8,234 nt of DNA from Prevotellaceae bacterium (GCA_031259225.1 JAIRLT010000052.1:1-8234), one strand, 5' to 3'; positions 1 through 6,759 are shown, counted from the stretch's first letter. The notes: a model not told the origin generated them from the sequence alone. A program made the numbers and translations.

Positions 1-11
1 TATGTTCATCT

Positions 12-34
12 GTTTTATTTATTGATAATAAAAC
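12..34. other. AT-rich perfect inverted repeat
   Basis: GTTTTATT (12-19) is an exact reverse complement of AATAAAAC (27-34), with a 7-nt spacer. Neither side has a GC-rich stem or a T-run directly after it, so a terminator is doubtful. It could be an operator or the tail of an upstream gene's 3' region. The rest of 1-197 is pyrimidine-rich on this strand, and I see no gene in it. Confidence 0.3.
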
Positions 35-160
35 AAATCTACAAAATCTATTTCTCTATTACAACTATTTATCCCATTATCTTTTCGCTTTTACTCTTTC
101 TTTTCATGCGTTTGCCCTGCACCTAATCCCTTTTTCTTCCTTCCCGTAAAAAATATTTTG

Positions 161-168
161 TATATTTG
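161..168 (+). promoter_or_regulatory. Bacteroidota -7 promoter element of the M16 peptidase gene
   Basis: TATATTTG is a perfect match to the Bacteroidota -7 consensus TAnnTTTG. It ends 29 nt before the ATG at 198, which implies a leader of roughly 20-25 nt. No clear TTTG -33 element is visible at the expected distance upstream. The leader just before the ATG is A/T-rich without a Shine-Dalgarno sequence, as is usual in this phylum. Confidence 0.65.
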
Positions 169-197
169 TCAAATTATTCATTTTTACTAAAAATTTT

Positions 198-3170
198 ATG
201 AACTACATTAAGATTATTAAGAACACCATGCTATTGCTTTTGTGGGCAATGGTATCATCGGGCGCGATAGCCCAACAAAAACCGCCGCTGGAAGTGTATC
301 AACTGCCGAACGGCTTGACGGTAATTTTACAGGAAGACCACCGCCGCCCCGAAATACAGGGCTTTGTCAGCACCCGCGCAGGCAGTGTGAATGAACCCGC
401 AGACGCTACCGGATTGGCGCATTACCTCGAACATGTATTGTTTAAAGGCACGACCCAATTGGGAACTATTGACTGGGAAAAAGAAAAACCGCATTATGAC
501 AAAATTATTGAACTCTATGACCAGTTAGGCAAAACAAAAGACAAAAAACAACGCGACGCCATTCAGTTGCAAATTAACGAAGCATCAATAAAAGCCGCTG
601 AATACGCCGTACCCAACGAGTTCTCGCGGGTGATTGCCCAAATCGGCGGTACCAACCTGAATGCTTTTACGAGCTACGACAATACCGCCTATCACAGCAC
701 CTTCCCTTCCAGCCAACTGGAACGCTGGCTGACGGTATATAGCCATATCTTTGAACAGCCGGTATTCCGCGCTTTCCAGGCGGAACTGGAGATTGTGTAT
801 GAAGAATTCAACATGTATGCCGACAGGGCTTCCCAACGCATCAACGAAGAACTGTTGAAAAATATTTTCAAGAAAACGCCTTATGGGCGCAGTGTCATTG
901 GTCTGCCGGAGCACCTGAAAAACCCGTCGCTGACAAAACTGCAAGAATTTTTTAAAGCGTTCTACGTTCCCAACAATATGGGGCTTATTCTTGTGGGCGA
1001 TTTCGACAGCGCTACCGCCAAGCAGTATATCGAACAAACGTTCGGCAAATGGCAATCGAAGCCGTTGCCGCCGGCGGCTATGGAACAGGAAGAGCCCTTT
1101 AAGGGACGTGAATTTTTGGAACTGAAAATGGGACCTATGGAAGAAATCCTGCTTTCGTTCCGCACCGTGCCTTTGCGCCACGAAGATAATATTGCGCTGG
1201 AACTTTGCGCCACTTTGTTGAGCAACGGGCAATCGGGCTTGTTAGACCAGTTGCAGCTCGACAATAAAGTGCTGCAAGCTTACGGCATGAATGAAGGATT
1301 AAAAACCGGCGGGGCTTTTATATTTGAAATCGTCCCCAATGCACAGGAATTTTACGAAGGTCCCTCGCTGGAGAATATCTCTACTGCCGAAGAATATAAA
1401 GCGGTGGTGCGCGAATTAGACCGCGCCCGTATCAAAGCCATGAAAGGTTCCGAAGACATGGTGCTGGAAGAATTTGAAGCCCTCAAAAAAGGCGAGTTCG
1501 GCGACTGGCAACTGGAATCGGCAAAACAGGCGTTGATAACCGATTTTACCATGCAGCAGGAATCGGTGCGGGAGCAGGCATACCTCCTGAACAGTTATTT
1601 TGCCAATGAGGTAGACCTTTCGTACTACACCAACTATGTGGAAAATGTGAAGAAAATAACGAAAGAAGACGTCCTCCGGGTGGCAAACAAATATCTGGGG
1701 AAAGATTATTTAGCCATACACGTGAAACCCGGCAGCATCAAGAAAAACAATATCGACAAACCGGAATACAAACCGCTGACGTTCCCGCAAGCCGATGCGC
1801 AGTCGGGCTTTGCAAAACAATTCGCCGCCATTCCCGCGCCGGAACAGCCATACAAATTCATTGACTTTAATACCGACCTGCAAAAAGTGGCGATGACCAA
1901 CGGTAATACCTTGTATCATACAAAAAACCCGGTGAACGATATTTTTTCGTTAACCATCCGCTACGAAGTGGGGCAATCGACTATCAAGGAACTGGATTAT
2001 GCGTCGCTGCTTAACTACGCCGGCGGCGCCGCCCGTGACGCCAAAGGATTGAAAGGGCAATTCGCCCGCTTGAATTGCGACTACAGTATCAGCGCCAACA
2101 AGAATTATGTTTATGTATCGTTGAGCGGTCCCGAACAGAACTTGCGGCAGGCGCTCACTTACCTCAATTTGTTTATCAACGAAACAAACCTCCCGAAAAA
2201 CCAGCTTTCGCGCCTGGCGGAAAGCCAGCGGTATACCCGGAAACAGCAAAAAGAAGAACCCAACAGTATTGCCAGCGCATTGAGCCAATATGTACTCTAC
2301 GGCAATAAATCGGACTACCTCGACCGCCTGTCGATAAAAGATTTGATGCGTATCAAAGCCGACGAATTAGTAACGGCATTCAAGCTGGCTACCGAATATT
2401 CCGCCACCATTTTCTATACGGGCGCAAAACCTGCCAATGAAATTAAATCAACATTGGAACAAACCGTCAAATTCGCCGCCAACCCGAAACCCGGCAAGGG
2501 TTACCAGGAACGCGAAAAACAGGTGCTAACGGAAAATACGGTGTACCTCGTGAACGAAACGGCTTTGCAATCGCAAATAGTTATCTTTGCAAACGGCAAG
2601 CCTTTTGTTCCCGCCGAATTGCCGAAGATGGAAGCCTACAACACTTACCTCAGCGGTGGTTTCACCGGTTTGATGATGCAGGAAATCCGCGAATACCGTT
2701 CGCTGGCTTATGGCGCAAGCGGCGGCTATTATGCGCCCGGCTTGCCGGCAAAACCCGGATGGTTCAGCGGCGCCATTCAAACGCAGGACGACAAAACCAA
2801 TGCGGCGATTGATGTCTTCATGGGCTTAATCAATGACATGCCGCAAAAACCGGAACGGATGGATGTGCTGCGGAACAGCTTAATCCTGTCCGGTGCTACC
2901 GGGCAGCCCGATTTCCGCGAAACCGGGCAATACTACGACAGAATGCTCCGCTTAGGATATTCCGACGACCCGTTGAAAATATTATTGCCGGCTTACAAGG
3001 CTTTGACTTTTGACGACATCGTGAGTTTCAACAACGAATACGTGAAGAACCAGCCGAAAGCGATTATGATTGTCGGTCCGAAAAAACGCATTGACACCAA
3101 AGCCTTGTCGAAATATGGCGTCATCAAGGAACTGAAATTAAACGACATTTTCAGTAAAGACGACGAGTAG
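198..3170 (+). CDS. Secreted M16 family zinc metallopeptidase (insulinase/pitrilysin-like)
   Basis: The 990-residue product is a predicted exported zinc endopeptidase of family M16. Residues 1-25 form a type I signal peptide: basic MNYIKIIKNT, a hydrophobic stretch, then AIA before Q26. The protein should therefore act in the periplasm. The inverted zinc motif HxxEH is intact as H75-Y-L-E78-H79. E203 in the ELEIVYEE stretch is the likely third zinc ligand, with E196 seven residues before it as in pitrilysin. The 124-residue distance from H79 to E203 is longer than the classic ~76 because of a Lys/Glu-rich helical insertion at about 87-140, which I recall as normal for Bacteroidales homologues. 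A structural M16 domain follows at about 240-450. The second half (about 550-990) repeats the M16 fold without HxxEH, so it is the inactive half of the clamp. Its substrate cannot be read from sequence; peptide or outer-membrane-protein turnover is inference. The gene is transcribed alone and converges on the ATPase gene. The start is fixed by the signal peptide and the promoter. Confidence 0.95.
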   Translation: MNYIKIIKNTMLLLLWAMVSSGAIAQQKPPLEVYQLPNGLTVILQEDHRRPEIQGFVSTRAGSVNEPADATGLAHYLEHVLFKGTTQLGTIDWEKEKPHYDKIIELYDQLGKTKDKKQRDAIQLQINEASIKAAEYAVPNEFSRVIAQIGGTNLNAFTSYDNTAYHSTFPSSQLERWLTVYSHIFEQPVFRAFQAELEIVYEEFNMYADRASQRINEELLKNIFKKTPYGRSVIGLPEHLKNPSLTKLQEFFKAFYVPNNMGLILVGDFDSATAKQYIEQTFGKWQSKPLPPAAMEQEEPFKGREFLELKMGPMEEILLSFRTVPLRHEDNIALELCATLLSNGQSGLLDQLQLDNKVLQAYGMNEGLKTGGAFIFEIVPNAQEFYEGPSLENISTAEEYKAVVRELDRARIKAMKGSEDMVLEEFEALKKGEFGDWQLESAKQALITDFTMQQESVREQAYLLNSYFANEVDLSYYTNYVENVKKITKEDVLRVANKYLGKDYLAIHVKPGSIKKNNIDKPEYKPLTFPQADAQSGFAKQFAAIPAPEQPYKFIDFNTDLQKVAMTNGNTLYHTKNPVNDIFSLTIRYEVGQSTIKELDYASLLNYAGGAARDAKGLKGQFARLNCDYSISANKNYVYVSLSGPEQNLRQALTYLNLFINETNLPKNQLSRLAESQRYTRKQQKEEPNSIASALSQYVLYGNKSDYLDRLSIKDLMRIKADELVTAFKLATEYSATIFYTGAKPANEIKSTLEQTVKFAANPKPGKGYQEREKQVLTENTVYLVNETALQSQIVIFANGKPFVPAELPKMEAYNTYLSGGFTGLMMQEIREYRSLAYGASGGYYAPGLPAKPGWFSGAIQTQDDKTNAAIDVFMGLINDMPQKPERMDVLRNSLILSGATGQPDFRETGQYYDRMLRLGYSDDPLKILLPAYKALTFDDIVSFNNEYVKNQPKAIMIVGPKKRIDTKALSKYGVIKELKLNDIFSKDDE

Positions 3171-3206
3171 GGGAGGGGAGCGGCATTCCGTCCCAATAAA
3201 TTTATA

Positions 3207-3244
3207 GCTATTGCCGGTAATACTTGGTTATTGCCGGCAATGGT
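3207..3244 (+). terminator. Strong hairpin after the M16 gene, candidate terminator
   Basis: TTGCCGGTAATA (3211-3222) pairs with TATTGCCGGCAA (3229-3240), leaving a 6-nt loop. The stem can be lengthened by a few pairs, some of them G-T, out to 3207 and 3244. A short GTTTAGTT follows on the + strand, so the U-tract is weak. A second, bulged hairpin (GGGA-CGG with CCG-TCCC, 3176-3194) lies directly after the stop codon. Together they probably end transcription of the peptidase gene, though neither is a textbook intrinsic terminator. Confidence 0.5.
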
Positions 3245-3247
3245 TTA

Positions 3248-3433
3248 GTTGAAAGTTGAGAGTTGAAAGTTAGCTGGCGCGGGCTAATGTGCTAATGTGG
3301 AAATGTGCTAATGTGCTAATGTGACTAATTAGCTGGCGCGTCAGCCAATCAGAAATTAGAAATCAGAAATTAGAAATTGGTTGGCGCGGCAGCCTAAATC
3401 TGTAAATCTGTAAATCCGTAAATCTGTAAATTG
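3248..3433. repeat. Composite array of four different 7/8-bp tandem words separated by GC-rich near-palindromes
   Basis: Four blocks follow each other. Block A, 3248-3272: GTTGAAA-type word, period 7, three full copies. Block B, 3283-3330: GCTAATGT-type word, period 8, six copies. Block C, 3347-3380: AATCAGA/AATTAGA alternating, period 7, nearly five copies. Block D, 3395-3433: TAAATCTG word, period 8, nearly five copies. Between them lie GC-rich spacers: AGCTGGCGCGGGCT (3272-3285), AGCTGGCGCGTCAGCC (3331-3346) and GGTTGGCGCGGCAGCC (3379-3394). The last two can form short GCTG/CAGC-type hairpins. A fourth GC palindrome follows at 3437-3449. There is no open reading frame of note here. The array fills the gap between two convergent genes. 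Its function is unknown. Confidence 0.85.
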
Positions 3434-3436
3434 TTT

Positions 3437-3449
3437 CTGCCGGCGGCAG
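3437..3449 (-). terminator. GC palindrome after the ATPase gene, possible terminator
   Basis: CTGCCGGCGGCAG can fold into a five- or six-pair GC hairpin. It begins 9 nt after the ATPase stop codon on the minus strand. The sequence beyond it on that strand is A/T-mixed, not a T-run. Intrinsic termination is therefore uncertain, and it may equally be the last GC spacer of the adjacent repeat array. Confidence 0.35.
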
Positions 3450-3458
3450 CGCTAACCG

Positions 3459-4592
3459 TTAACCATTCTCAAAATACCGTTTGCGCAGCCAGTATTCAAA
3501 TACGGGGTTGATGAAATGGGGTTTGTTGCGGAAGAAAGTAATGATTTCTTTTTTCTCCAATGCCCCGCGCACCCGCGTGATGTTTGCGGAGGAATGGAGT
3601 TGATAATGGGTAATCACTCCGGCGGAACTGAAGCGGTCGATACCGTCAATGACGGCATGCAGGTAATTTATTTGCGAGTCGCTCAAGTCGTCGGCAAGGA
3701 GGCGGAAGAGGTGGTCGTTGTAGTTGAGCAAATCTTCGGCGGCGCTGTCGATCATGCTGTCAATCACAAAACCTTTGGTGTTGAGCCAGCAGAGGTGTGC
3801 GAATTGTTGGGCATAAAACGGGTAACAGCAGGTGGTGCGGCAAATCATTTCGGCAAATTCTTTGGAAATTACGCGACCGCTTTTGGAAAAGGCTTTCACG
3901 ATGTAATCTGTCAGGGCTTTTTCGTCAATCGGTTCTATGGGTATTTGTTCGCCGAATTTGTGGAATACCTGTTTTTCGGAGAACAGGTTTCGCATGGCGT
4001 TTATTTTACTTCCGCATAATAAGTAGCTTGCGTTTCGTTGTTGCTTCCATTGTGCAACTAAGCGTTTTTGGAAGGCGACGGTATTTTCAAAGCGGGCGAT
4101 TTCCTGAAAATCGTTTATCCATACAATAAGCGACGTGTTTTGCAACGCCGCTATTTTTTCGGGCAGTTGTAAGATTTCGTCGGCAAATTCAAGCAGCCGT
4201 TGTTTATTGAAAATGATTTGTAGCGGGGCATTAGGGTTCCTTTCATTGATTTCAATATGCGGTCGTGTGAGCGGTAATAATTGTTCCGCCATGGCAATCC
4301 ATTCGTCGCCCGTGGCGCAGGCGGCGCTGAAAAGCTCGTGCGCCAGCCGGGTGTAGAAAGAATAGGCGTCGCGGACATTAAATAAATGACAAGTGCACCA
4401 TTTCAGTTCCGTTTGTTTTGCCGCCTGTATAAACGCACTGCGCACCAGCGATTTTTTGCCGTAGCCTGCCGGTGCAATCAATACCGTATTTTCTTTGTTG
4501 GACAGGTTGGATGCAAGCCACGAGAGTTCGTCTTTCCGTCCTATGAACGACTCATTGATAACTTCCCGGGAAAATGTAAAAGGTGAGTCCAT
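3459..4592 (-). CDS. Predicted ATP-binding protein of the prokaryotic COG1672 (AAA/STAND-like) ATPase family, with altered Walker motifs
   Basis: The 377-residue cytoplasmic protein matches the Bacteroidales ATPase family that begins with a PF-F-G--V--E-FIGR-type lead (residues 4-19). It continues through P-loop, Walker B and sensor regions and ends in a winged-helix domain (about 300-377, ending in the family-typical NPVFEYWL). The P-loop at 40-48 is A-P-A-G-Y-G-K-K-S. The family usually reads PRR-GK(T/S)S, so the magnesium-binding Thr/Ser is replaced by K47. Walker B at 156-161 reads IVWIND, where homologues have ...DE followed by FQ; the Asp is N160 and the Glu is D161. The FQEI tail and a downstream CGSK sensor-like motif (193-196) are kept. 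ATP hydrolysis may be weak or absent; this is inference from remembered family patterns. The physiological role of the family is largely unknown. The ATG lies 12 nt after the OmpA-like stop codon, so the gene is almost certainly co-transcribed with it and has no promoter of its own that I can see. Confidence 0.85.
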   Translation of the reverse strand: MDSPFTFSREVINESFIGRKDELSWLASNLSNKENTVLIAPAGYGKKSLVRSAFIQAAKQTELKWCTCHLFNVRDAYSFYTRLAHELFSAACATGDEWIAMAEQLLPLTRPHIEINERNPNAPLQIIFNKQRLLEFADEILQLPEKIAALQNTSLIVWINDFQEIARFENTVAFQKRLVAQWKQQRNASYLLCGSKINAMRNLFSEKQVFHKFGEQIPIEPIDEKALTDYIVKAFSKSGRVISKEFAEMICRTTCCYPFYAQQFAHLCWLNTKGFVIDSMIDSAAEDLLNYNDHLFRLLADDLSDSQINYLHAVIDGIDRFSSAGVITHYQLHSSANITRVRGALEKKEIITFFRNKPHFINPVFEYWLRKRYFENG

Positions 4593-4604
4593 GCTGTAAT
4601 TTAG

Positions 4605-5552
4605 TTATTCCAGTATTTCGAACAGTTCGTCTAATTTCGGCGTCAGGATAATTTCGATACGCCGGTTCTTTTGGCGGGCGTCAGCGGTTTTTGCGTTATC
4701 TAACGGGATAAATTCCCCGCGACCGGCAGCAGTAATGCGCCGGGCGTCAATTTGTGAATTTTTGAGCAGTTCGCGGACAACCGACGTGGCGCGTTTTACG
4801 CTCAAATCCCAATTGTCTTTCAAATCGCCCGTGCCGCGGTAAGTGACGTCGTCGGTATGCCCTTCTATCAATACGTTGATTTCGGGATTTTGCGCCAGCA
4901 TCAGCGCCAAGTCCTTGATGGCGCTGGCGCCCCGCGCTTCTATGTCGTAGCGTCCCGAACGGAAAAGCAATTTATCTTCCATGGATACGTATACCTTTCC
5001 ATTTTTTGTATGCACGCTCAATCCCTTTCCTTCAAACCCGAGCAATGCGTCGGATACTTTACGCCGCAAGGCGGTTACCATGGAATCTTTGCGTGCGAGG
5101 ACAGTTTCCAGTTCCATTAACCGTTTGTTGCGTTTTTCCATTTCGTCCTGCATTTGTTGCAGTTCGCGGAGTTTCGCCGCCAAGTCGTCTTCCCGTTTTT
5201 GCAGTTCTTCGCGGGTACGTTGTATTTCGATGCTCATGCTGCCGGTTTCCTTGATGTTCTGCCGGCGCGAACGGTCCATCAAACCCTGCAGTTCGACTAA
5301 TTGTTTTTGCAGCGATATTCTTTCGGCTTCTGTTGTTTCGTATTTTTTGGCAGTTTCTTCCAATTCCTGCAACCGGCGTTTCAAGTCGGCATTTTCATTG
5401 GCTAAATTATTCATCCGTTCGTTAATCCTGTTGCGGTCGTCCATCAAAAGACGGTAGTCGGAATTTAGCGAATTATATTGCGTGCTCGACACGCAGGAAC
5501 CCAGTCCCAGTGCGGAAACCAAGAGTATAAAAGAAATTTTAACGTATTTCAT
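4605..5552 (-). CDS. OmpA-family peptidoglycan-binding outer-membrane lipoprotein with coiled coil
   Basis: The 315-residue product carries a lipoprotein signal peptide ending in lipobox L17-G-S-C20, so C20 should be lipidated and the protein anchored in a membrane, probably the outer one. Residues about 28-165 are Glu/Arg/Lys/Gln/Leu-rich with heptad character and predict a long coiled coil. Residues about 185-305 are an OmpA C-terminal domain. The peptidoglycan (diaminopimelate) contact residues are present: D234 in GHTDD and R254 in LSVKRA. The conserved tail motif QKNRR (294-298) is present too. The likely role is a non-covalent tether between outer membrane and cell wall, with the coiled coil spanning the periplasm. 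This architecture is common in Bacteroidota and differs from porin-type OmpA because there is no beta-barrel. It is the first gene of a two-gene unit with the ATPase. ATG 5552 is supported by the signal peptide and by the promoter 27 nt upstream. Confidence 0.93.
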   Translation of the reverse strand: MKYVKISFILLVSALGLGSCVSSTQYNSLNSDYRLLMDDRNRINERMNNLANENADLKRRLQELEETAKKYETTEAERISLQKQLVELQGLMDRSRRQNIKETGSMSIEIQRTREELQKREDDLAAKLRELQQMQDEMEKRNKRLMELETVLARKDSMVTALRRKVSDALLGFEGKGLSVHTKNGKVYVSMEDKLLFRSGRYDIEARGASAIKDLALMLAQNPEINVLIEGHTDDVTYRGTGDLKDNWDLSVKRATSVVRELLKNSQIDARRITAAGRGEFIPLDNAKTADARQKNRRIEIILTPKLDELFEILE

Positions 5553-5579
5553 AATGGGAAATTATTTTAATCTACTCCG

Positions 5580-5587
5580 CAAAGATA
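5580..5587 (-). promoter_or_regulatory. Bacteroidota -7 promoter element of the OmpA-like/ATPase unit
   Basis: On the minus strand this reads TATCTTTG, a perfect TAnnTTTG. It ends 27 nt before the ATG of the OmpA-like gene, matching the spacing seen for the M16 and permease genes. No TTTG -33 element is obvious upstream. The leader is AT-rich and has no Shine-Dalgarno sequence. Confidence 0.65.
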
Positions 5588-5601
5588 ATAAAAGATTTAT
5601 G

Positions 5602-5629
5602 AATTACGCGATTTTATTGACGGGTAATT
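5602..5629. other. Imperfect inverted repeat upstream of the OmpA-like promoter
   Basis: AATTACGCG (5602-5610) mirrors CGGGTAATT (5621-5629) with one internal G-G mismatch and a 10-nt AT-rich centre. It lies in the -33 region of the OmpA-like promoter and about 60 nt downstream of the fmt stop. It could be an operator half-site pair or a weak terminator for fmt. No other terminator-like hairpin is visible in 5553-5688. Confidence 0.3.
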
Positions 5630-5688
5630 GCAATAGGTACTTGAATATGCCTGTGAAACATTAAACCATGAATTTTAAATCGCCCCTG

Positions 5689-6666
5689 TTAGAAATCAGA
5701 AGTGAATTTATATTCTTCGGGGTGGCGGAAGCCGGCTAAGAACTGGGCGGCGGTCATTGCCTGTTTGCCTGCCGGCTGCAGTTCTGTGATACGGATGAAA
5801 CCATTGCGGCAGGCAACTTTCAAGGTATTTTTTCCTTCGACACACAGCGCACCCGGCGCTAACGCATGCAGTGCAGTTTCCGCTTCGGTTGCAATTATTT
5901 TCATCAAGGTTTCCGGTGCGCCGGAGCTATGCCGCAGTGCTGAGATGGCGGCAGGGCGCGGACTTAAACCGCGTACCCGGTTATGGATGATTTCCGGCGG
6001 TTGCTGCCAGTCAATCGTGCGCGTTTCTTTGGTAATCTTCGGCGCATCCTTGAGCTGTGCCGCCGGCACGGGTGGCTGGGGCGTGGGGCGCGCATATCCG
6101 CCGGCAATAGCCTCTACGGTTTTCACGACCAAGCCTGCGCCCATGTGCATCAGGCGGTCGTGGAGCTGCCCGGCGTTTTCGCCGGCGGCAATGGCGGTGG
6201 CTTCACTAAAAATAATTTGTCCGGTGTCCATTTTTTTATCAATGAAAAATGTAGTTACGCCGGTTTCTTTTTCGCCGTTCATCAGGGCGCGATTGATAGG
6301 CGCTGCGCCGCGATACTGCGGCAATAACGAAGCATGCAAATTAAAAGTCCCGTGCGGCGGCATCGTAAACACTTCCTCCGGCAACATGCGGAAAGCAACC
6401 ACTACAAATATATCGGCATTCCACAGGCGGAGCTGTTGCAAGAATTTTTCGTCGCGTAACCGTTCCGGTTGGGCAAGCGGCAAGCCGTTCGACAGGGCGA
6501 ATGTTTTCACAGCCGGCATCTGTACCTGCCGCCCGCGACCTGCCGGCTTGTCGGGAACCGTTACCACCCCCGCTATCGTGTAGCCGCCGTCTGTCAATGC
6601 TTTTAACGGCGCCACAGCAAACTCGGGCGTACCCATATAAACGATTTTAAGATTTAAAGATTTCAA
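5689..6666 (-). CDS. fmt: Methionyl-tRNA formyltransferase
   Basis: Fmt transfers a formyl group from 10-formyl-tetrahydrofolate to Met-tRNA(fMet) in the cytoplasm, making the initiator tRNA used in bacterial translation. The 325-residue length is normal. The N-terminal Rossmann-type domain starts KIVYMGTPEFAV. The catalytic triad is N109, H111 (FNLHASLLPQYRG) and D147 (MDTGQ), equivalent to N106/H108/D144 of the E. coli enzyme. The C-terminal tRNA-binding domain follows from about 205 (PKITKETRTIDW, then VRGLSPRPAA). The start is unusual. No ATG exists before M11 of MGTPEF, and starting there would delete the first beta strand. An in-frame TGA lies two codons before the TTG at 6664-6666, leaving TTG (or the preceding ATT) as the plausible initiator. 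TTG gives ten residues before the MGTP motif, close to other Fmt proteins. There is no evident Shine-Dalgarno sequence or own promoter. The gene is probably expressed from the upstream permease promoter across a 62-nt repeat-rich spacer. Confidence 0.96.
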   Translation of the reverse strand: MKSLNLKIVYMGTPEFAVAPLKALTDGGYTIAGVVTVPDKPAGRGRQVQMPAVKTFALSNGLPLAQPERLRDEKFLQQLRLWNADIFVVVAFRMLPEEVFTMPPHGTFNLHASLLPQYRGAAPINRALMNGEKETGVTTFFIDKKMDTGQIIFSEATAIAAGENAGQLHDRLMHMGAGLVVKTVEAIAGGYARPTPQPPVPAAQLKDAPKITKETRTIDWQQPPEIIHNRVRGLSPRPAAISALRHSSGAPETLMKIIATEAETALHALAPGALCVEGKNTLKVACRNGFIRITELQPAGKQAMTAAQFLAGFRHPEEYKFTSDF

Positions 6667-6690
6667 AATTCAAAGATTTCAAAATTTCAA
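6656..6690. repeat. Two-copy 16-bp direct repeat overlapping the fmt start
   Basis: AAAGATTTCAAAATT occurs exactly at 6656-6670 and again at 6672-6686, a 16-bp period, with partial copies on both sides (GATTTAAA before, TTTCAATTTC after). The TTG initiator of fmt (6664-6666) lies inside the first copy, so the repeat provides both the translation-start context and the first codons of the gene. Confidence 0.8.
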
Positions 6691-6699
6691 TTTCCAAGT

Positions 6700-6711
6700 G
6701 GCGACAGCGCC
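6700..6711. repeat. GC palindrome separating two repeat blocks
   Basis: GGCGACAGCGCC forms a GGCG/CGCC stem with a 4-nt loop. It sits between the AT-rich 16-bp repeats near fmt and the CACCCTT array at the permease end. That is the same arrangement as the GC spacers between word blocks at 3272-3394. Confidence 0.6.
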
Positions 6712-6759
6712 CTTCACCCTTCACCCTTTTACCTTTCACCCTTCACCCTTTTTACCCTT
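6708..6759. repeat. Degenerate CACCCTT tandem array covering the 3' end of the permease gene
   Basis: Units run CGCCCTT, CACCCTT, CACCCTTT, TACCTTT, CACCCTT, CACCCTT, TTTACCCTT, with a mostly 7-bp period. On the minus (coding) strand this is AAGGGTG repeated, with six GGG tracts. Three of them are spaced by only 4 nt. The stop codon (6729-6731) and roughly the last ten codons of the permease lie within it. Confidence 0.85.

Noticed and set aside
34..50. CAAATCTA/CAAAATCTA as another repeat block like TAAATCTG
   Set aside because: Only two imperfect copies without a GC spacer; chance in AT-rich DNA is likely.
61..150. Short purine-rich minus-strand reading frame in the leader (about 12 codons)
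   Set aside because: It is too short, has no start signal, and reflects the pyrimidine-rich composition of the + strand.
585..1232. 215-codon open frame opposite the M16 gene
   Set aside because: It overlaps the conserved protease domain in antisense and its translation has no recognisable motif.
3283..3433. CRISPR-like array
   Set aside because: Units are only 7-8 bp, directly abutting, without unique spacers, and no cas gene is nearby.
3516..4019. 167-codon open frame opposite the ATPase gene
   Set aside because: It is antisense to conserved ATPase sequence and looks like a shadow frame with no family resemblance.
5482..5664. Small + strand gene in the gap before the OmpA-like gene
   Set aside because: Its first part is antisense to the lipoprotein signal peptide, and the remainder covers the minus-strand promoter; no start signal supports it.
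5702..6583. 293-codon open frame on the + strand opposite fmt
   Set aside because: It lies entirely antisense to a well-supported fmt, has no promoter or recognisable domain, and is explained by codon bias of the true gene.
6656..6690. Promoter for fmt inside the 16-bp repeats (AATCTTTG resembling TAnnTTTG)
   Set aside because: The first consensus base is wrong, and the motif lies too close to the TTG start to leave a normal leader.
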